A stretch of DNA of 64,000 nucleotides, from assembly GCA_963711505.1 (NCBI GenBank), contig CAVQEJ010000006.1:1-64000 (forward strand). Direction: 5' to 3'. The DNA is from JAGWRA01 sp963711505 (GTDB lineage Bacteria; Acidobacteriota; Vicinamibacteria; Vicinamibacterales; CAVVIG01). The number at the start of each line of letters is the position of its first letter. Within the stretch, counting starts at the first letter, position 1. The position numbers were made by a program, and so were the translations under genes. Below are positions 8,511 to 18,124 of this stretch, piece after piece. The notes beneath the pieces were generated by a model. The model was not told where the DNA came from. It worked only from the letters and a program-made list of their open reading frames with translations, and did not search any database.

Positions 8511-10858
8511 ATGCGATCACGAATTCCCAGCTCGCCAATCGTGGTGTTGGCGCTCGCGTGTTTTCTGCTGTCCGTTCCCGGGCTGAGTGTGGCCCAGACG
8601 GCGGCGCCTGCCCGGGAGGCGTCGGCCCGACCGGAACAGGGCGGCGTCATCGGATTCGTCACCAGCCCGGACGGGGCGCGCCTGCCCGGCGTCGTCGTCA
8701 CCATCACCGAGGTCGGAAGCGGCGCGACCCTGACCGTCGTCACGGGTGAACACGGTGGCTATCGACGAACAGGGCTCGAGCCTGGGCGCTACGAGATCCG
8801 GGCGGACCTCGACGGCTTTCAGACGCAGATTCTCCGCGACCTCGAGGTCGCCGAGGGCCAGACCCGTGAAGTGGACTTCACGATGGCGCCCGCGTCCTAT
8901 CACGAAGTCGTGAGCGTCGTGGCAACCACCGCGCGGGACAGCATCCAGGCGTCGGAGATCCGGGCGAGCACGGCGCGGGACATTGGCGAGGCGCTCTCAC
9001 GCATGACCGGCATCTCGAAGATCCGCAAGGGCGGGCTCGGCAACGACGTCGTGCTGAACGGCTACCAGGGCAAGGACCTGACGGTGCTGATTGACGGCCA
9101 GAAGGTGTACGGGGCGTGTCCCAGCGACATGGACCCGGCCGTGTTTCACGCCGACTTCGCCGAGGTGGACCACATCGAGGTGGGCAAGGGACCGTTCGAC
9201 ATCCTGAACCAGGGAAGCCTGGGCGGCGTGATCAACATCGTCACGCGGAAGCCTGCTGAGGGATTCCACGCCGAGCCGACGTTCTCCATCGGCTCGTTCG
9301 GGTACGTCAACCCGTCAGCCACGATCTCGTACGGGAGCCGGAAGGTGTCGGCCCTGGGCGGCTATTCCTACCGGGCGTCTGACCCGTATCGCGACGGCTC
9401 CGGGAAGCGGTTCACCGAATATGCGAACTACCGCTCCGCGAGCGCCGGCTCACAGGCGTTCGGGGCGAACACCGGCTGGCTGCACCTGTTCGTGTCGCCG
9501 CATGACGGGCACACGATCCACGTGTCGTACACCAGACAGCGGGCCGATGACGTCCTGTATCCCTACCTGCAGATGGACGCGATCGACGATCACGCCGAGC
9601 GGCTCGGCTTCGCCTATGACGTCGCGAACGCTCACGGGCCGATCAGGTCGGTCGCGACCCAGGCCTACTACACGCGCGTCGGGCATTCGATGACGGATCA
9701 GTTCCGCACCTCGTCAGTCGGATCCATGCAGCCCTACAGCATGATCACGCAGGCCGATTCGAGCATCGCCGGAGGAAAGGTCCAGGTGGACATCGCCGGC
9801 GTGATCGCCGGGATCGACGGCTCGCGTCGGAGCTGGAATGCGACCACGTCGATGCTCGCGAGTCAGTTCCAGCCGAAGTACGCCATCCCCGACGTCACGA
9901 CCGACAGCCTCGGCGCCTATGCCCAGTACAGGACGATCGCTTTCCGCCGCAACGCGCCTCGACGTCGGCGGCCGGCTGGACTGGGCGCACAGCGTCGCCG
10001 ATCCGCAGAAGGCGAACACCAATCTGTACTTCGCCTACCACGACACCCGGTCGACCTCGGCGTCGAACGTGATGCCGTCGGGCCACGTCCGCCTGGCCTA
10101 TCGCGCATCCGACACCCTGACGATCGGCGGCGGCATCGGCCACACCGAGCGCGTGCCCGATCCGCAGGAGCGCTACTACGGTCTCCAGCGGATGGGCTCG
10201 GACTGGGTGGGCAATCCGACGCTTCCGCCCACCGGCAACACGGGCATCAACGCCGACGTCACGTACCAGGTACCGACGCATCGTCGCCACGGTCAGCGTG
10301 TCCCGTGACTGGCTGAGCCACTTCGTCTCGCTCGGGCCGCAGACGAGAGTCAACAACGTCAGCGGCGTGATGAACCGGATCGCACAGACGTACGAGCCCG
10401 TGAGCGCCCGCATGACGAGCGGCACGGCGAACGTCACCTACTCGTTGTCGAGCCAATGGTTCGCCACGGCCAGGGCGGCGTACACCCGCGGCACCAGGGA
10501 TCCGAACCCCGTCCTCGGAATTCTCAGCCCGAACCTCGCCGAGATTCCGCCCTTCAACGGCTCGCTCGGGCTCCGGTACGACCGGGTGACGATGTTCGCA
10601 GAAGCGGAACTGCTGGTGGCCGGATCGCAACGGCACGTGGACACCGACGTCCTCGAACAGCCGACGCCCGGCTACGGCGTGCTCAACCTGCGCGCGGGGC
10701 GACAGATCAAGGCCCTCCGCGTGACGGTCGACGTCGACAATGTCTTCAACAAGCTCTATCTCGACTACCTGTCGTATCAGCGCGATCCGTTCCGTTCAAC
10801 GGTGCGGGTCCGCGAGCCGGGACGGAACGTCTACATGAACGTGTCGTATCGCTTCTGA
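8511..10858 (+). CDS. OprC/NosA-like TonB-dependent receptor with copper-site residues, frameshifted
   Basis: Start ATG 8511 has GAGGAGGG at 8495-8503 and a signal peptide ending SVAQT. Residues 45-125 are a carboxypeptidase-regulatory-like domain (GVIGFVTSPDGARLPGVVV). The plug follows (ALSRMTGISKIRKGG, VLNGYQGKDLTVLIDG, GPFDILNQGSLGGVINIV). Cys203 and Met207 in ACPSDMDP reproduce the CxxxM motif, and His392/Met394 in VGHSMTD the HxM motif, that bind copper in Pseudomonas OprC; the spacing between them (189 residues) is close to that of OprC (180). Two frameshifts, near 9955 and 10275, split the barrel. The C-terminus VYMNVSYRF ends in the aromatic residue typical of outer-membrane barrels. 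Function: TonB-powered copper uptake across the outer membrane, by motif inference. Confidence 0.8.
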
Positions 10859-10982
10859 CGCGATCGCGCCACGGCAGCCAGGAGGTGCCGGCAATCCGAG
10901 CGTCTCCTGGCGCCTGGCCTCTCGACGCAAACGTCGAGGGGCGGCGCGGTGTGTCGGCTGCTTCTGCGCAGAGGGTCTCCCG

Positions 10983-11009
10983 CACCAGGGGCGATTGACG
11001 CCCCTGGTG
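10983..11009. terminator. Hairpin between convergent genes
   Basis: Perfect eleven-base-pair inverted repeat CACCAGGGGCG / CGCCCCTGGTG with a five-base loop, between the end of the TonB receptor gene and the end of the symporter gene. There is no U-tract on either side, so it is a weaker terminator candidate or a 3'-end stabiliser. Confidence 0.6.
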
Positions 11010-11058
11010 GGAGATCGAGGATGGTCGGGTCTGGAAGTGAACGTGATGCCTGAATGCT

Positions 11059-12611
11059 TCAGGCCACGTCGTGCACGTAGTCGCCGGGGGCGGTGGCGTC
11101 GTTGCCGGCCGGGGCGTTCAGCATCTTCAGCACCAGCGTCAGGCCGATGACGACCGACGAAGTTGCCGATCAGGGAGTAGAGCGCCGCGTAGCCGGGCAC
11201 GATGAGCGATCCCAGGTGCAGCGGGTAGATCGAGCTGTTGAAGTCCTGGGTGGCGGCCATCCCGGTCCCCACGCGCATCCCCACCAGCCAGCCCGCCACG
11301 AGCGCCCAGCGGTGGAACCAGCGCGTATACAGGCCGACACACCACGGACGGCAGGGTCTGGATGATCCAGACGCCGCCGAGCAGCTGGAACTGGATCGCG
11401 TATTGCTCCGGCAGGAAGATGATGAAGCAGAGCGCGCCGACCTTCACCAGCAGCGACATGAACTTGGCCACCCGGGCCTGCTGCTGCGGCGTCGCGTCGG
11501 GCTTCAGGTACTCCTTGTAGATGTTGCAGGTGAACAGGTTCGCCGAGGCGATCGACATGATGGCCGCCGGCACGAGCGCGCCGATGGCAATCGCCGCGAA
11601 GCTCACCCCCACGAACCAGCTGGAAAACGACTGCAGCAGCAGGGCGGGCACCGCGAAGTTGGTGCCGTACTGCTTGAAGAAGTCCGCGTACGCCGGGTTC
11701 TGCTGCACGCCCGCCGCAATCGCCATGTAGCCCAGGAAGGCGATGAGGGCCAGCACCAGCGAATAGGCCGGCAGCAGCGCCATGTTGCGCTTGATCACGT
11801 TGCGGTTGCTGGCGCTCAGCAGTCCCGTGACGCTGTGCGGATAGAGGAACAGCGCCAGCGCCGACCCCAGCGCCAGCGTGGCATACGCACTGTAGATGCC
11901 GACGTTGCCCGGCACCGGCGGCTTCAGCAGCAGCTTGTCCTTCGGGAATCGCCGCGAAGATGTGGCCGTAGCCGCCCAGCTGCGAGGGGATCACGATGAT
12001 TGCCGCGATGATGACGATGTAGATCAGCATGTCCTTCGCGATGGCGATCATCGCCGGCGCGCGGATGCCGCTGCTGTAGTCGTACGCCGCCAGGACGCCG
12101 AACGCGACGACGAGCGGCAGGACCCCGAGGAAGCCGGTCCCGGTGAATCCCATCGCCCCGATCACCACCTGGATGCCGACCAGCTGCAGGGCGATGTAGG
12201 GCATGGTGGCCAGGATGCCCGTGATGCGCCACCACGCAGCGCCAGCAGGCCGCTGTCGTAGCGGGCGCGCACGAAGTCCGACGCGGTCACGTAGCCGTGC
12301 TTGTGCGCCACCGACCAGAGCCGCGGGAAGACCATGTACACGAACGGAAACACCATCAAGGTGTAGGGCAGCGCGAAGAAGCCGATCGCCCCCGCCCCGA
12401 ACACCAGCGCCGGCACGGCGATGAAGGTGTAGGCCGTGTAGAGATCGCCGCCCAGCAGGAACCAGGTGATGAGCGTGCCGAACCGGCGCCCGGCCAGGCC
12501 CCATTCGTTCAGATGGTCCAGGTCCGCCAGGTGCCAGCGCGCGGCCAGGAAGCCGATCACGGTGACCGCCGCGAAGAGAACGATGAATACGGAGAGTGCC
12601 GTCCAGTTCAC
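11059..12611 (-). CDS. Sodium:solute symporter (SSS family), four frameshifts
   Basis: The product is a transporter of about 515 residues with 13 or so predicted helices. The N-terminus (GTG start at 12611; NWTALSVFIVLFAAV) and the segment WGLAGRRFGTLITWFLLGGDLYTAYTF, here read in two parts, are typical of the SSS family, as are GYVTASDFVRARYDS and LMAL-type later helices (SASNRNVIKRNMALLPAYS). Frames must be joined near 12235, 11940, 11340 and 11165; the true C-terminus reads VVIGLTLVLKMLNAP and stops at 11059. The DUF3311 gene lies 19 bases upstream, a pairing known from monocarboxylate transporters such as MctP, so a small organic acid is the likeliest substrate. Inner membrane. Confidence 0.75.
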
Positions 12612-12630
12612 TGTGTGCCCCGGCGATTGG

Positions 12631-12837
12631 TCAGGCTTTGAACTTGTAGGCGATCCCGGTAACGATCGCCGTGACAATGATCCAGACGAACTGGAACCAG
12701 TAGAAGAAGGGAATACCGAACAGCGCGGGATCCACGCGGTTGTAGAACGGCACCCACAGGGCGCCCACGAACGGTGCCAGCAGGAACAGCACCCACAGCA
12801 CCTGCACGGTGCTCGACCTGGATTCTGCGCTCGTCAT
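12631..12837 (-). CDS. DUF3311 small membrane protein, symporter partner
   Basis: 68 residues with two hydrophobic helices (VLWVLFLLAPFVGALWVPFYN and FFYWFQFVWIIVTAIVTGIAY). The motif PFYNRVDPALFGIPFFYWFQF is characteristic of DUF3311 proteins, which occur almost always directly upstream of an SSS symporter, as here (19-base gap, same strand). It probably assembles with, or stabilises, the symporter in the inner membrane. Intact. Confidence 0.85.
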   Translation of the reverse strand: MTSAESRSSTVQVLWVLFLLAPFVGALWVPFYNRVDPALFGIPFFYWFQFVWIIVTAIVTGIAYKFKA

Positions 12838-13085
12838 CAGTCAGTCCCCTCCACGATCAGGCGCGCCCATTCTCCCCGGGTTTTCCGCGCAGGGGCAAGG
12901 CATAATCGCCCGACGACGCGCTCGATGGCCGCAGCGGGTCCACGGCCAGCCGCACGCGCGGCCGGCACGGCGTGGTGCTCGGGGGGATCGGGACGAAGCG
13001 TTTCTGCGGCTGAGCTCGACCCGCTGATTCCCCGAACGCGGCCGGCCTGAAGGTCGAGGACGGAGGTCTGCGGCGGGAAGCGGCG

Positions 13086-14445
13086 TCAGTCCTCCGCGAA
13101 AGCCGGCCACGACCTCGATCGCCCGATCGATGTCGCGGGTGTTGGTGGGCAGGCCCACGGACGCGCGCATGGCGCCGACCGCGGCGTCCGGGCCGAGGCA
13201 GGCACGCAGGCCCTCCAGCGTGAACCGGTCGTCCAGCGCGTCGAGGCAACCGCGCAGGCGGTCCGGATCGACGGCGAACGCGCGCTCGGAGGCGCCAGGA
13301 TTGCAGAAGCAGCCGCCGCGCATCGCCACGCCCGCATCGCGGCCCCGCCGCTCCACCTCTTCGAACGGCACCGGCTTCCCCGCGCGATCGAGCACGTTGA
13401 ACGCCACCGTGCCACCGCGATCGACCATCGAGGTCGGCCCGTAGATCCGGACGAGCGGCTCGCCGCCGCCGTGCGTGAGCGACATCAGGCCGTCGAGCAG
13501 GCGCGCCGTCAGCGTGTGCACGTGCGCCGTCAGGCGCGGCATGCCGACCCTTTCCAGGAGCGCGAAGCCCGGGGCGAGCGCCGCGATGCCCAGGAAGTTC
13601 GGCGTGCCGTCCTCGAACGCCTCGTAGCCCGGCCGCAGCTGATGGCGCTCGAGCGCCACGGAGACGTACGTGACCGTCCCGCCCGCGAACCACGGCCGAA
13701 CCAGGCGCGCGAGCGCGTCGAGCCGCGCGACCAGGGCGCCGACCCCGGTCGGAAAGCCGAACAGCTTGTAGAAGGAGACGACGACGAAGTCGGCGGGCGT
13801 CTCCCGGAGACTGAGCGCGTGGGTGGGCAGGTACGCCGCGGCATCGAGCAGCACGTCGAAGCCGAGCGCGCGCGCACGGCCGACGAGGTCGAGCGGGTGG
13901 ATCACGCCGGAGAAGTTCGATTGCGCAGGGAACGCGAACAACCCGCGCGGCTCGATGGCGCGCAGCTGCGCCTCGACGTCCAGGAGCCGCAGCTCATCGT
14001 CGAGCGGCAGCTCGTGGACGACGGCACCGGCCCGGCGCGCGTACTCCCGGACCCCATGGACGGAGTTGTGATTGTCGGTGGTGAGCGCGAAGCCGGCTGC
14101 CGGGCCGAACGGGTAGGCCTCGCCGACCAGCTTCAGTGCCGCCGAGGCATTGGCGGTGAAGATCACGCCATACGCGGCCGGATCGGCGTCGAGCAGACGC
14201 AGCACGTCGGCACGCGCCGCATCCAGCACGTCCGTGCTGGTATGCGACGGGGCGTGCGCGGAGTGCGGGTTCCCGAACACGCCACGCTCCAGATCGCGCA
14301 CGTGCGCGGCGATCTGCGATTCCGCGTACAGCGCGCTGCCCGTGAAATCCAGATACGCCAGGTTGGACGCGTCCAGGCGCGCGAACTCGCGCCGCCGGAT
14401 CTCGTCGAAGAACGTCTCGGTGTCCGATCGCTGGGTCAGGGGCAT
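13086..14445 (-). CDS. Class V PLP-dependent aminotransferase / cysteine desulfurase-like
   Basis: About 450 residues. PLP-binding features are visible: NPHSAHAPSHTSTDVL and VIFTANASAALKLV near the N-terminus, TTDNHNSVHGVREYA, the aspartate in LLDAAAYLPTH, and the catalytic lysine in DFVVVSFYKLFGFPTGVGAL. GGCFCNPGASE carries the cysteine region near the C-terminus. This arrangement matches the MOCOS/SufS-like branch of class V enzymes (molybdenum cofactor sulfurase-like or cysteine desulfurase-like). The open frame continues past a natural stop: removing one base in VVAGF(R) gives VVAGFAED and a stop at 13086; the span is one base more than a multiple of three, fitting a single insertion error near 13100. 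The next 245 bases (to 12841) show no gene. No sulfur-relay genes adjoin it. Confidence 0.75.
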
Positions 14446-14630
14446 GACAGCTTGGGGCCGGTCGAACCGCGGCGGCACGGGGCGGGCCTCACTCCTCTCC
14501 AGTCATTATCACTCCCGCCATCATCGAAGGCCATCCTTGCGGCCCAGCGGGCAGCCCTGACGCGACATCGAAACGGTCGACATCAGGACGCCCCCGGCCA
14601 GGGCGCCGATGCGATCGTACAATACGCGCC

Positions 14631-15347
14631 GTGCAACTCCGCCTCCCCTGGGACGTCGCGGCGCCGAATCGCGGCCGCCAGCGTGAATACCACGTCACGA
14701 TTGCCGGCGTGCCGATCCCCGTCGACATCGTCCGGCATCACCGGGCGCGGCGGTACATCCTGCGGATCGCCGCCGATGGGCGGATCCGGCTGACCGTGCC
14801 GCGCCGCGGGTCCATCGGGGCCGGCCTGCGGTTCGCCGCCGGGCAGGCGGACTGGATCGGCCGCGAACAGCACCGCCAGTCGGAACGTGAGCGTCCCTGG
14901 GCGGACGGCACGATGGTGCTCGTCCGCGGTGAGGCCGTGCCGCTGCGCCTGGAGGATGGAACGGTCCGCTGCGGCGATGGCGATGTCGCGCTCGAAGGCG
15001 GCGACGTGCGCCTGGCGGTGGAGACGCACCTGCGGGCGGCCGCCGGCGCCGAGCTGCCCGCGCGCTGCCACGAGCTGGCCGGACGCTTCGAGTTCACGGT
15101 CGGCCGCGTCGCCGTGCGCAATCAGCGGTCGCGCTGGGGGGCCTGCTCGTCCCGAGGGATGATCACGTTGAACTGGCGACTCATCCAGATGCCGCCGTCC
15201 GTCTCGGACTACGTCATCCTCCACGAGCTGACCCACCTGCGCCACCCCAACCACTCGGTGCGATTCTGGCGCGCCGTCGAGCGCGTCTGTCCCGACTGGC
15301 GCGACGCGGAACGCTGGCTGCGCAGGCACGGCCGGCAGCTGCTGTAG
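14631..15347 (+). CDS. YgjP/WLM-type zinc metallopeptidase (DUF45)
   Basis: 238 residues, GTG start. The zinc-metallopeptidase motif HELTHLRHPNH (HExxH plus a third His) lies near residue 195, preceded by RSRWGACSS and TLNWRLIQMP, the hallmark of the YgjP-like family related to SprT. N-terminal half: ARRYILRIAADGRIRLTVP, also typical. Cytosolic; the substrate of the family is not established. TACAAT at 14618-14623 stands seven bases from the GTG and no Shine-Dalgarno is present, so the mRNA may be leaderless. Divergent from the aminotransferase gene. Confidence 0.85.
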   Translation: MQLRLPWDVAAPNRGRQREYHVTIAGVPIPVDIVRHHRARRYILRIAADGRIRLTVPRRGSIGAGLRFAAGQADWIGREQHRQSERERPWADGTMVLVRGEAVPLRLEDGTVRCGDGDVALEGGDVRLAVETHLRAAAGAELPARCHELAGRFEFTVGRVAVRNQRSRWGACSSRGMITLNWRLIQMPPSVSDYVILHELTHLRHPNHSVRFWRAVERVCPDWRDAERWLRRHGRQLL

Positions 15348-15491
15348 CGGCGCGGTTCCTTCCCTGCCCCGCGACCGAGGCTCGTGCACCCGGCAGAACC
15401 TCCAGGCGGGTGAGCCGTAACTCAGCCGCAGCGCCGTCGGGCCCGTCCCGCCGCGTCGGCAGAGAGGTAAGATCGCCGGGGAGACACATCC

Positions 15492-17205
15492 ATGCGCGAC
15501 TTCCCGGTGCCCGGCCTCGACGCGGATCCCATCGCGCCCGGCTTCACGGACTTCGACCTGCTCAACCAGCCTCTGCTGAACAAGGGGACCGCGTTCACCG
15601 AAGCGGAACGCGACGCGTTCCGCCTGCACGGCCTGCTGCCGCCGCACGTCGGCACGCTCGACGAACAGGTGAGCCGGCGGCTCAAGGCCCTGCGCAGCCT
15701 CGAGACCACGTTCGAGCAGTATTCGTTCCTCCGCGATCTGCAGGACGCGAACGAGACGCTCTTCTACGCGCTGCTCGTCCGGCACCTCGAGGAGCTGCTG
15801 CCGATGGTCTACACGCCGACCGTCGGCGAGGGCTGCGAGCGCTTCAGCGAGATCTGGCGCAAGCCGCGCGGCCTGTTCCTGAGCCTTCCCGATCGGCCCC
15901 GCATCCGCGACATCCTGTCGAATCCCCACTTCGATCGCGTCCGCGTCATCGTCGTCAGCGACGGCGAGCGGATCCTCGGGCTGGGCGACCAGGGGGCCGG
16001 CGGCATGGGCATCCCGATCGGCAAGCTGTCGCTGTACACCGCCTGCGCCGGCATCCACCCGGCGACGACGCTGCCGGTGCTGCTCGACGTCGGCACCGAC
16101 AACGAGGCGCGGCTGGCCGATCCGCTCTACGTCGGCTGGCGGAACCATCGTGTGCGCGGCGCCGAGTACGACGCGTTCGTGGAGGAGTTCGTCTCCGCCG
16201 TGTGCGCGCGCTGGCCGCACGTGCTGCTGCAGTGGGAGGACTTCGCGAAGGGGAACGCGACGCGGCTGCTCGATCGCTACCGCGACCGGCTCTGCACGTT
16301 CAACGACGACATCCAGGGCACGGCCGCGGTCGCGACGGGCACGCTGCTGGCCGCCTTCGACGCGACCGGCGCGAGGCTGGCCGAGCAGCGGATCGTCGTG
16401 CTGGGCGCCGGGTCGGCCGGCTGCGGCATCGCCTCGCTGCTGCTGCGGGCGATGGTCGAGGCCGGCTGCGACGAAGCCGAGGCACGGCGCCGGTTCTACG
16501 CCGTCGGCCGCCACGGCCTGCTCGTCGAGGGGATGCCGGACCTCACCGACATCCAGCGGCCGTTCGCGCAGTCGCGCGAAGCGGTCGCCGCCTGGCCCCT
16601 TCAGGGCCGCGACCACATCGGCCTCGAAGACGTCATCGTCCATGCCAGGCCGACGGTCCTCCTCGGCGTCTCCGCCCAGGCGGGCGCCTTCACGGAACCG
16701 GTCGTGCGGGCGATGGCCGCCGGCGTCGACCGGCCGATCATCCTCCCGTTGTCGAACCCGACGTCGCACAGCGAGGCCACGCCGGAACAGCTGCTGGCGT
16801 GGACCGGCGGTCGGGCCGTCATCGGCACCGGCAGCCCGTTCCCGCCGGTGCAGTGGAACGGCCGTCGGGTGGCCGTGGATCAGATCAACAACTGGTACAT
16901 CTTTCCGGGGCTGGGCCTCGGCGTGCTCGCGTCGGGCGCGACGCGCGTGAACGACGCCATGTTCATCGCCGCCGCCCGGGCGCTCGCGGCGCTGTCGCCC
17001 GCGAGGCACGACCGGCACGCGTCGCCTGCTGCCACCGGTGCAGGCCCTGCGCGAGGTGTCGGCAGCCGTCGCTGCGGCCGTGGCGCGGCAGGCGATGGCG
17101 GACGGCCTCGCGCCCGCGCGTGACGAGGCCGCCATGGCCGCCCGCGTGCGGGACCACGTCTGGGAGCCGGTGTACCGGCCCTACCTGACCACGACCGCCG
17201 GCTGA
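15492..17205 (+). CDS. maeA: NAD-dependent malic enzyme (malate dehydrogenase, decarboxylating), one frameshift
   Basis: Converts malate to pyruvate and CO2 with reduction of NAD(P). Full-length homologue of the large SfcA/MaeA type (about 570 residues). The N-terminal domain has PLLNKGTAFTEAERDAF and MVYTPTVGEGCERFSEIW; the central part GLGDQGAGGMGIPIGK and the metal/substrate site TFNDDIQGTAAVATGTLLA; the Rossmann domain VVLGAGSAGCGIASLL; then LPLSNPTSHSEATPEQ. GGGGAG precedes the ATG by eight bases. A single-base insertion near 17035 shifts the tail: the real C-terminus reads LLPPVQALREVSAAVAAAV and ends at 17205, just before a terminator. Confidence 0.9.
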
Positions 17206-17242
17206 GCCCGCCGTCCGCGCCGTCGAGTGCCGTGACACGAAA

Positions 17243-17266
17243 AAGGCCCGCACGACGGCGGGCCTT
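17243..17266. terminator. Rho-independent terminator after malic enzyme gene
   Basis: Nine-base-pair stem AAGGCCCGC / GCGGGCCTT with six-base loop, followed by CTTCGTCTC on the plus strand and preceded by GAAAA, so it also presents a U-run on the minus strand for the convergent membrane-protein gene. Confidence 0.85.
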
Positions 17267-17307
17267 CTTCGTCTCGTCGGTCCCGAGGCGGGACGCGCCA
17301 GTCGGCG

Positions 17308-17760
17308 CTACGCTTCCGTGTACTTCAGACGGATCTGGAACAGGATGTAGAGGCCGATCAGCGTCCCCAGGACGCCGCCGACGATCGAGCCGCTGAGGAT
17401 CGAGAAGACGAAGTTCACGATCTGCGCGTAGAACAGCAGCCGCCAACCCGACATCTTCCGCTTGAACAGGCCCGGCAGCGCCGCGATCATCAGCCCGAGC
17501 TGGACGATCAGCACGAGCGACAGGTACCCGAAGCCCGTGGCATAGCCGACGCCGCCGAAGGGCATCAGCAGCGTGCCGATGCCCAGCAAGAAGAGCAGCG
17601 GCGGCAGCGAGAGGACGAGCAGGACCACGGCAATCCAGGGGCCCCACTGCACGATCCATTCTCTGCCGCCGTCCGGTATCTGAAATGGAGCCTTCTGGAC
17701 CAGGTAGTAATCCAGGAACCCGATGAGGTCCTTCGGAGGCTGTGCGGTGTTCGTGGTCAT
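17308..17760 (-). CDS. Small polytopic membrane protein, unknown function
   Basis: 150 residues from the ATG at 17760, chosen because AGGAGA lies eight bases upstream; the open frame extends further but lacks any signal. Three or four hydrophobic segments: WIAVVLLVLSLPPLLFLLGIG, a Gly-rich helix (GYATGFGYLSLVLIVQLGLMI), LLFYAQIVNFVFSILSG and VGGVLGTLIGLYILFQI. The short cytosolic N-terminus (DLIGFLDYYLVQKAPFQIPDG) looks amphipathic. No family is recognised. It stands alone between the malic enzyme gene and the TonB receptors. Confidence 0.7.
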   Translation of the reverse strand: MTTNTAQPPKDLIGFLDYYLVQKAPFQIPDGGREWIVQWGPWIAVVLLVLSLPPLLFLLGIGTLLMPFGGVGYATGFGYLSLVLIVQLGLMIAALPGLFKRKMSGWRLLFYAQIVNFVFSILSGSIVGGVLGTLIGLYILFQIRLKYTEA

Positions 17761-18124
17761 CGCCTGTCTCCTGTCGGTTGAGTCGACATCCGAGTGTTGA
17801 AAATACAGGAAGAATCCAGCGACCGTCCCGAACGATCGGGGTGCCACGGCTCGCGGCCGAGCTTACGAGCGGCATGATAGCAGACGAGGTGGCCGTTGGC
17901 GGCCAGAATCGGGCGCACAATTTCGTCAGGCCGTGTATCGGGCGCGGTGTCACCGGCGGTCGGACGTCCCGCGCCCACCGTTACGCGGCCGCGATCACGG
18001 ATTTCGTGGGTTCATGACGGCCGCACGGCCGCATACCAGGGAGAGGAACCGGCGCCGCAGAACGAAGGGCCGGGAGGGCGCGTCGCCAGGCGACACGCCC
18101 TCCCGGTCCGGATCGTGTCTCCGT
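17761..18124. other. Spacer with TonB receptor terminator, otherwise empty
   Basis: Holds the upstream region of the small membrane-protein gene and, at 18070-18105, a strong hairpin for the TonB receptor gene that ends at 18125. Nothing else can be supported. Confidence 0.4.
18070..18105 (-). terminator. Terminator of the first TonB receptor gene
   Basis: Long stem CCGGGAGGGCG-N-GTCGC / GCGAC-N-CGCCCTCCCGG with a three-base loop and one internal mismatch; on the minus strand it is followed by CCCTTCGTTCT. It lies 20 bases beyond the receptor stop codon. Confidence 0.75.

Noticed and set aside
12841..13085. C-terminal extension of the class V aminotransferase
   Set aside because: Low-complexity Arg/Pro-rich read-through; a one-base correction gives a natural stop at 13086 right after the conserved fold ends.
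14583..17135. 850-codon minus-strand frame across the YgjP and malic enzyme genes
   Set aside because: It spans two unrelated, well-supported plus-strand genes; codon-bias artefact.
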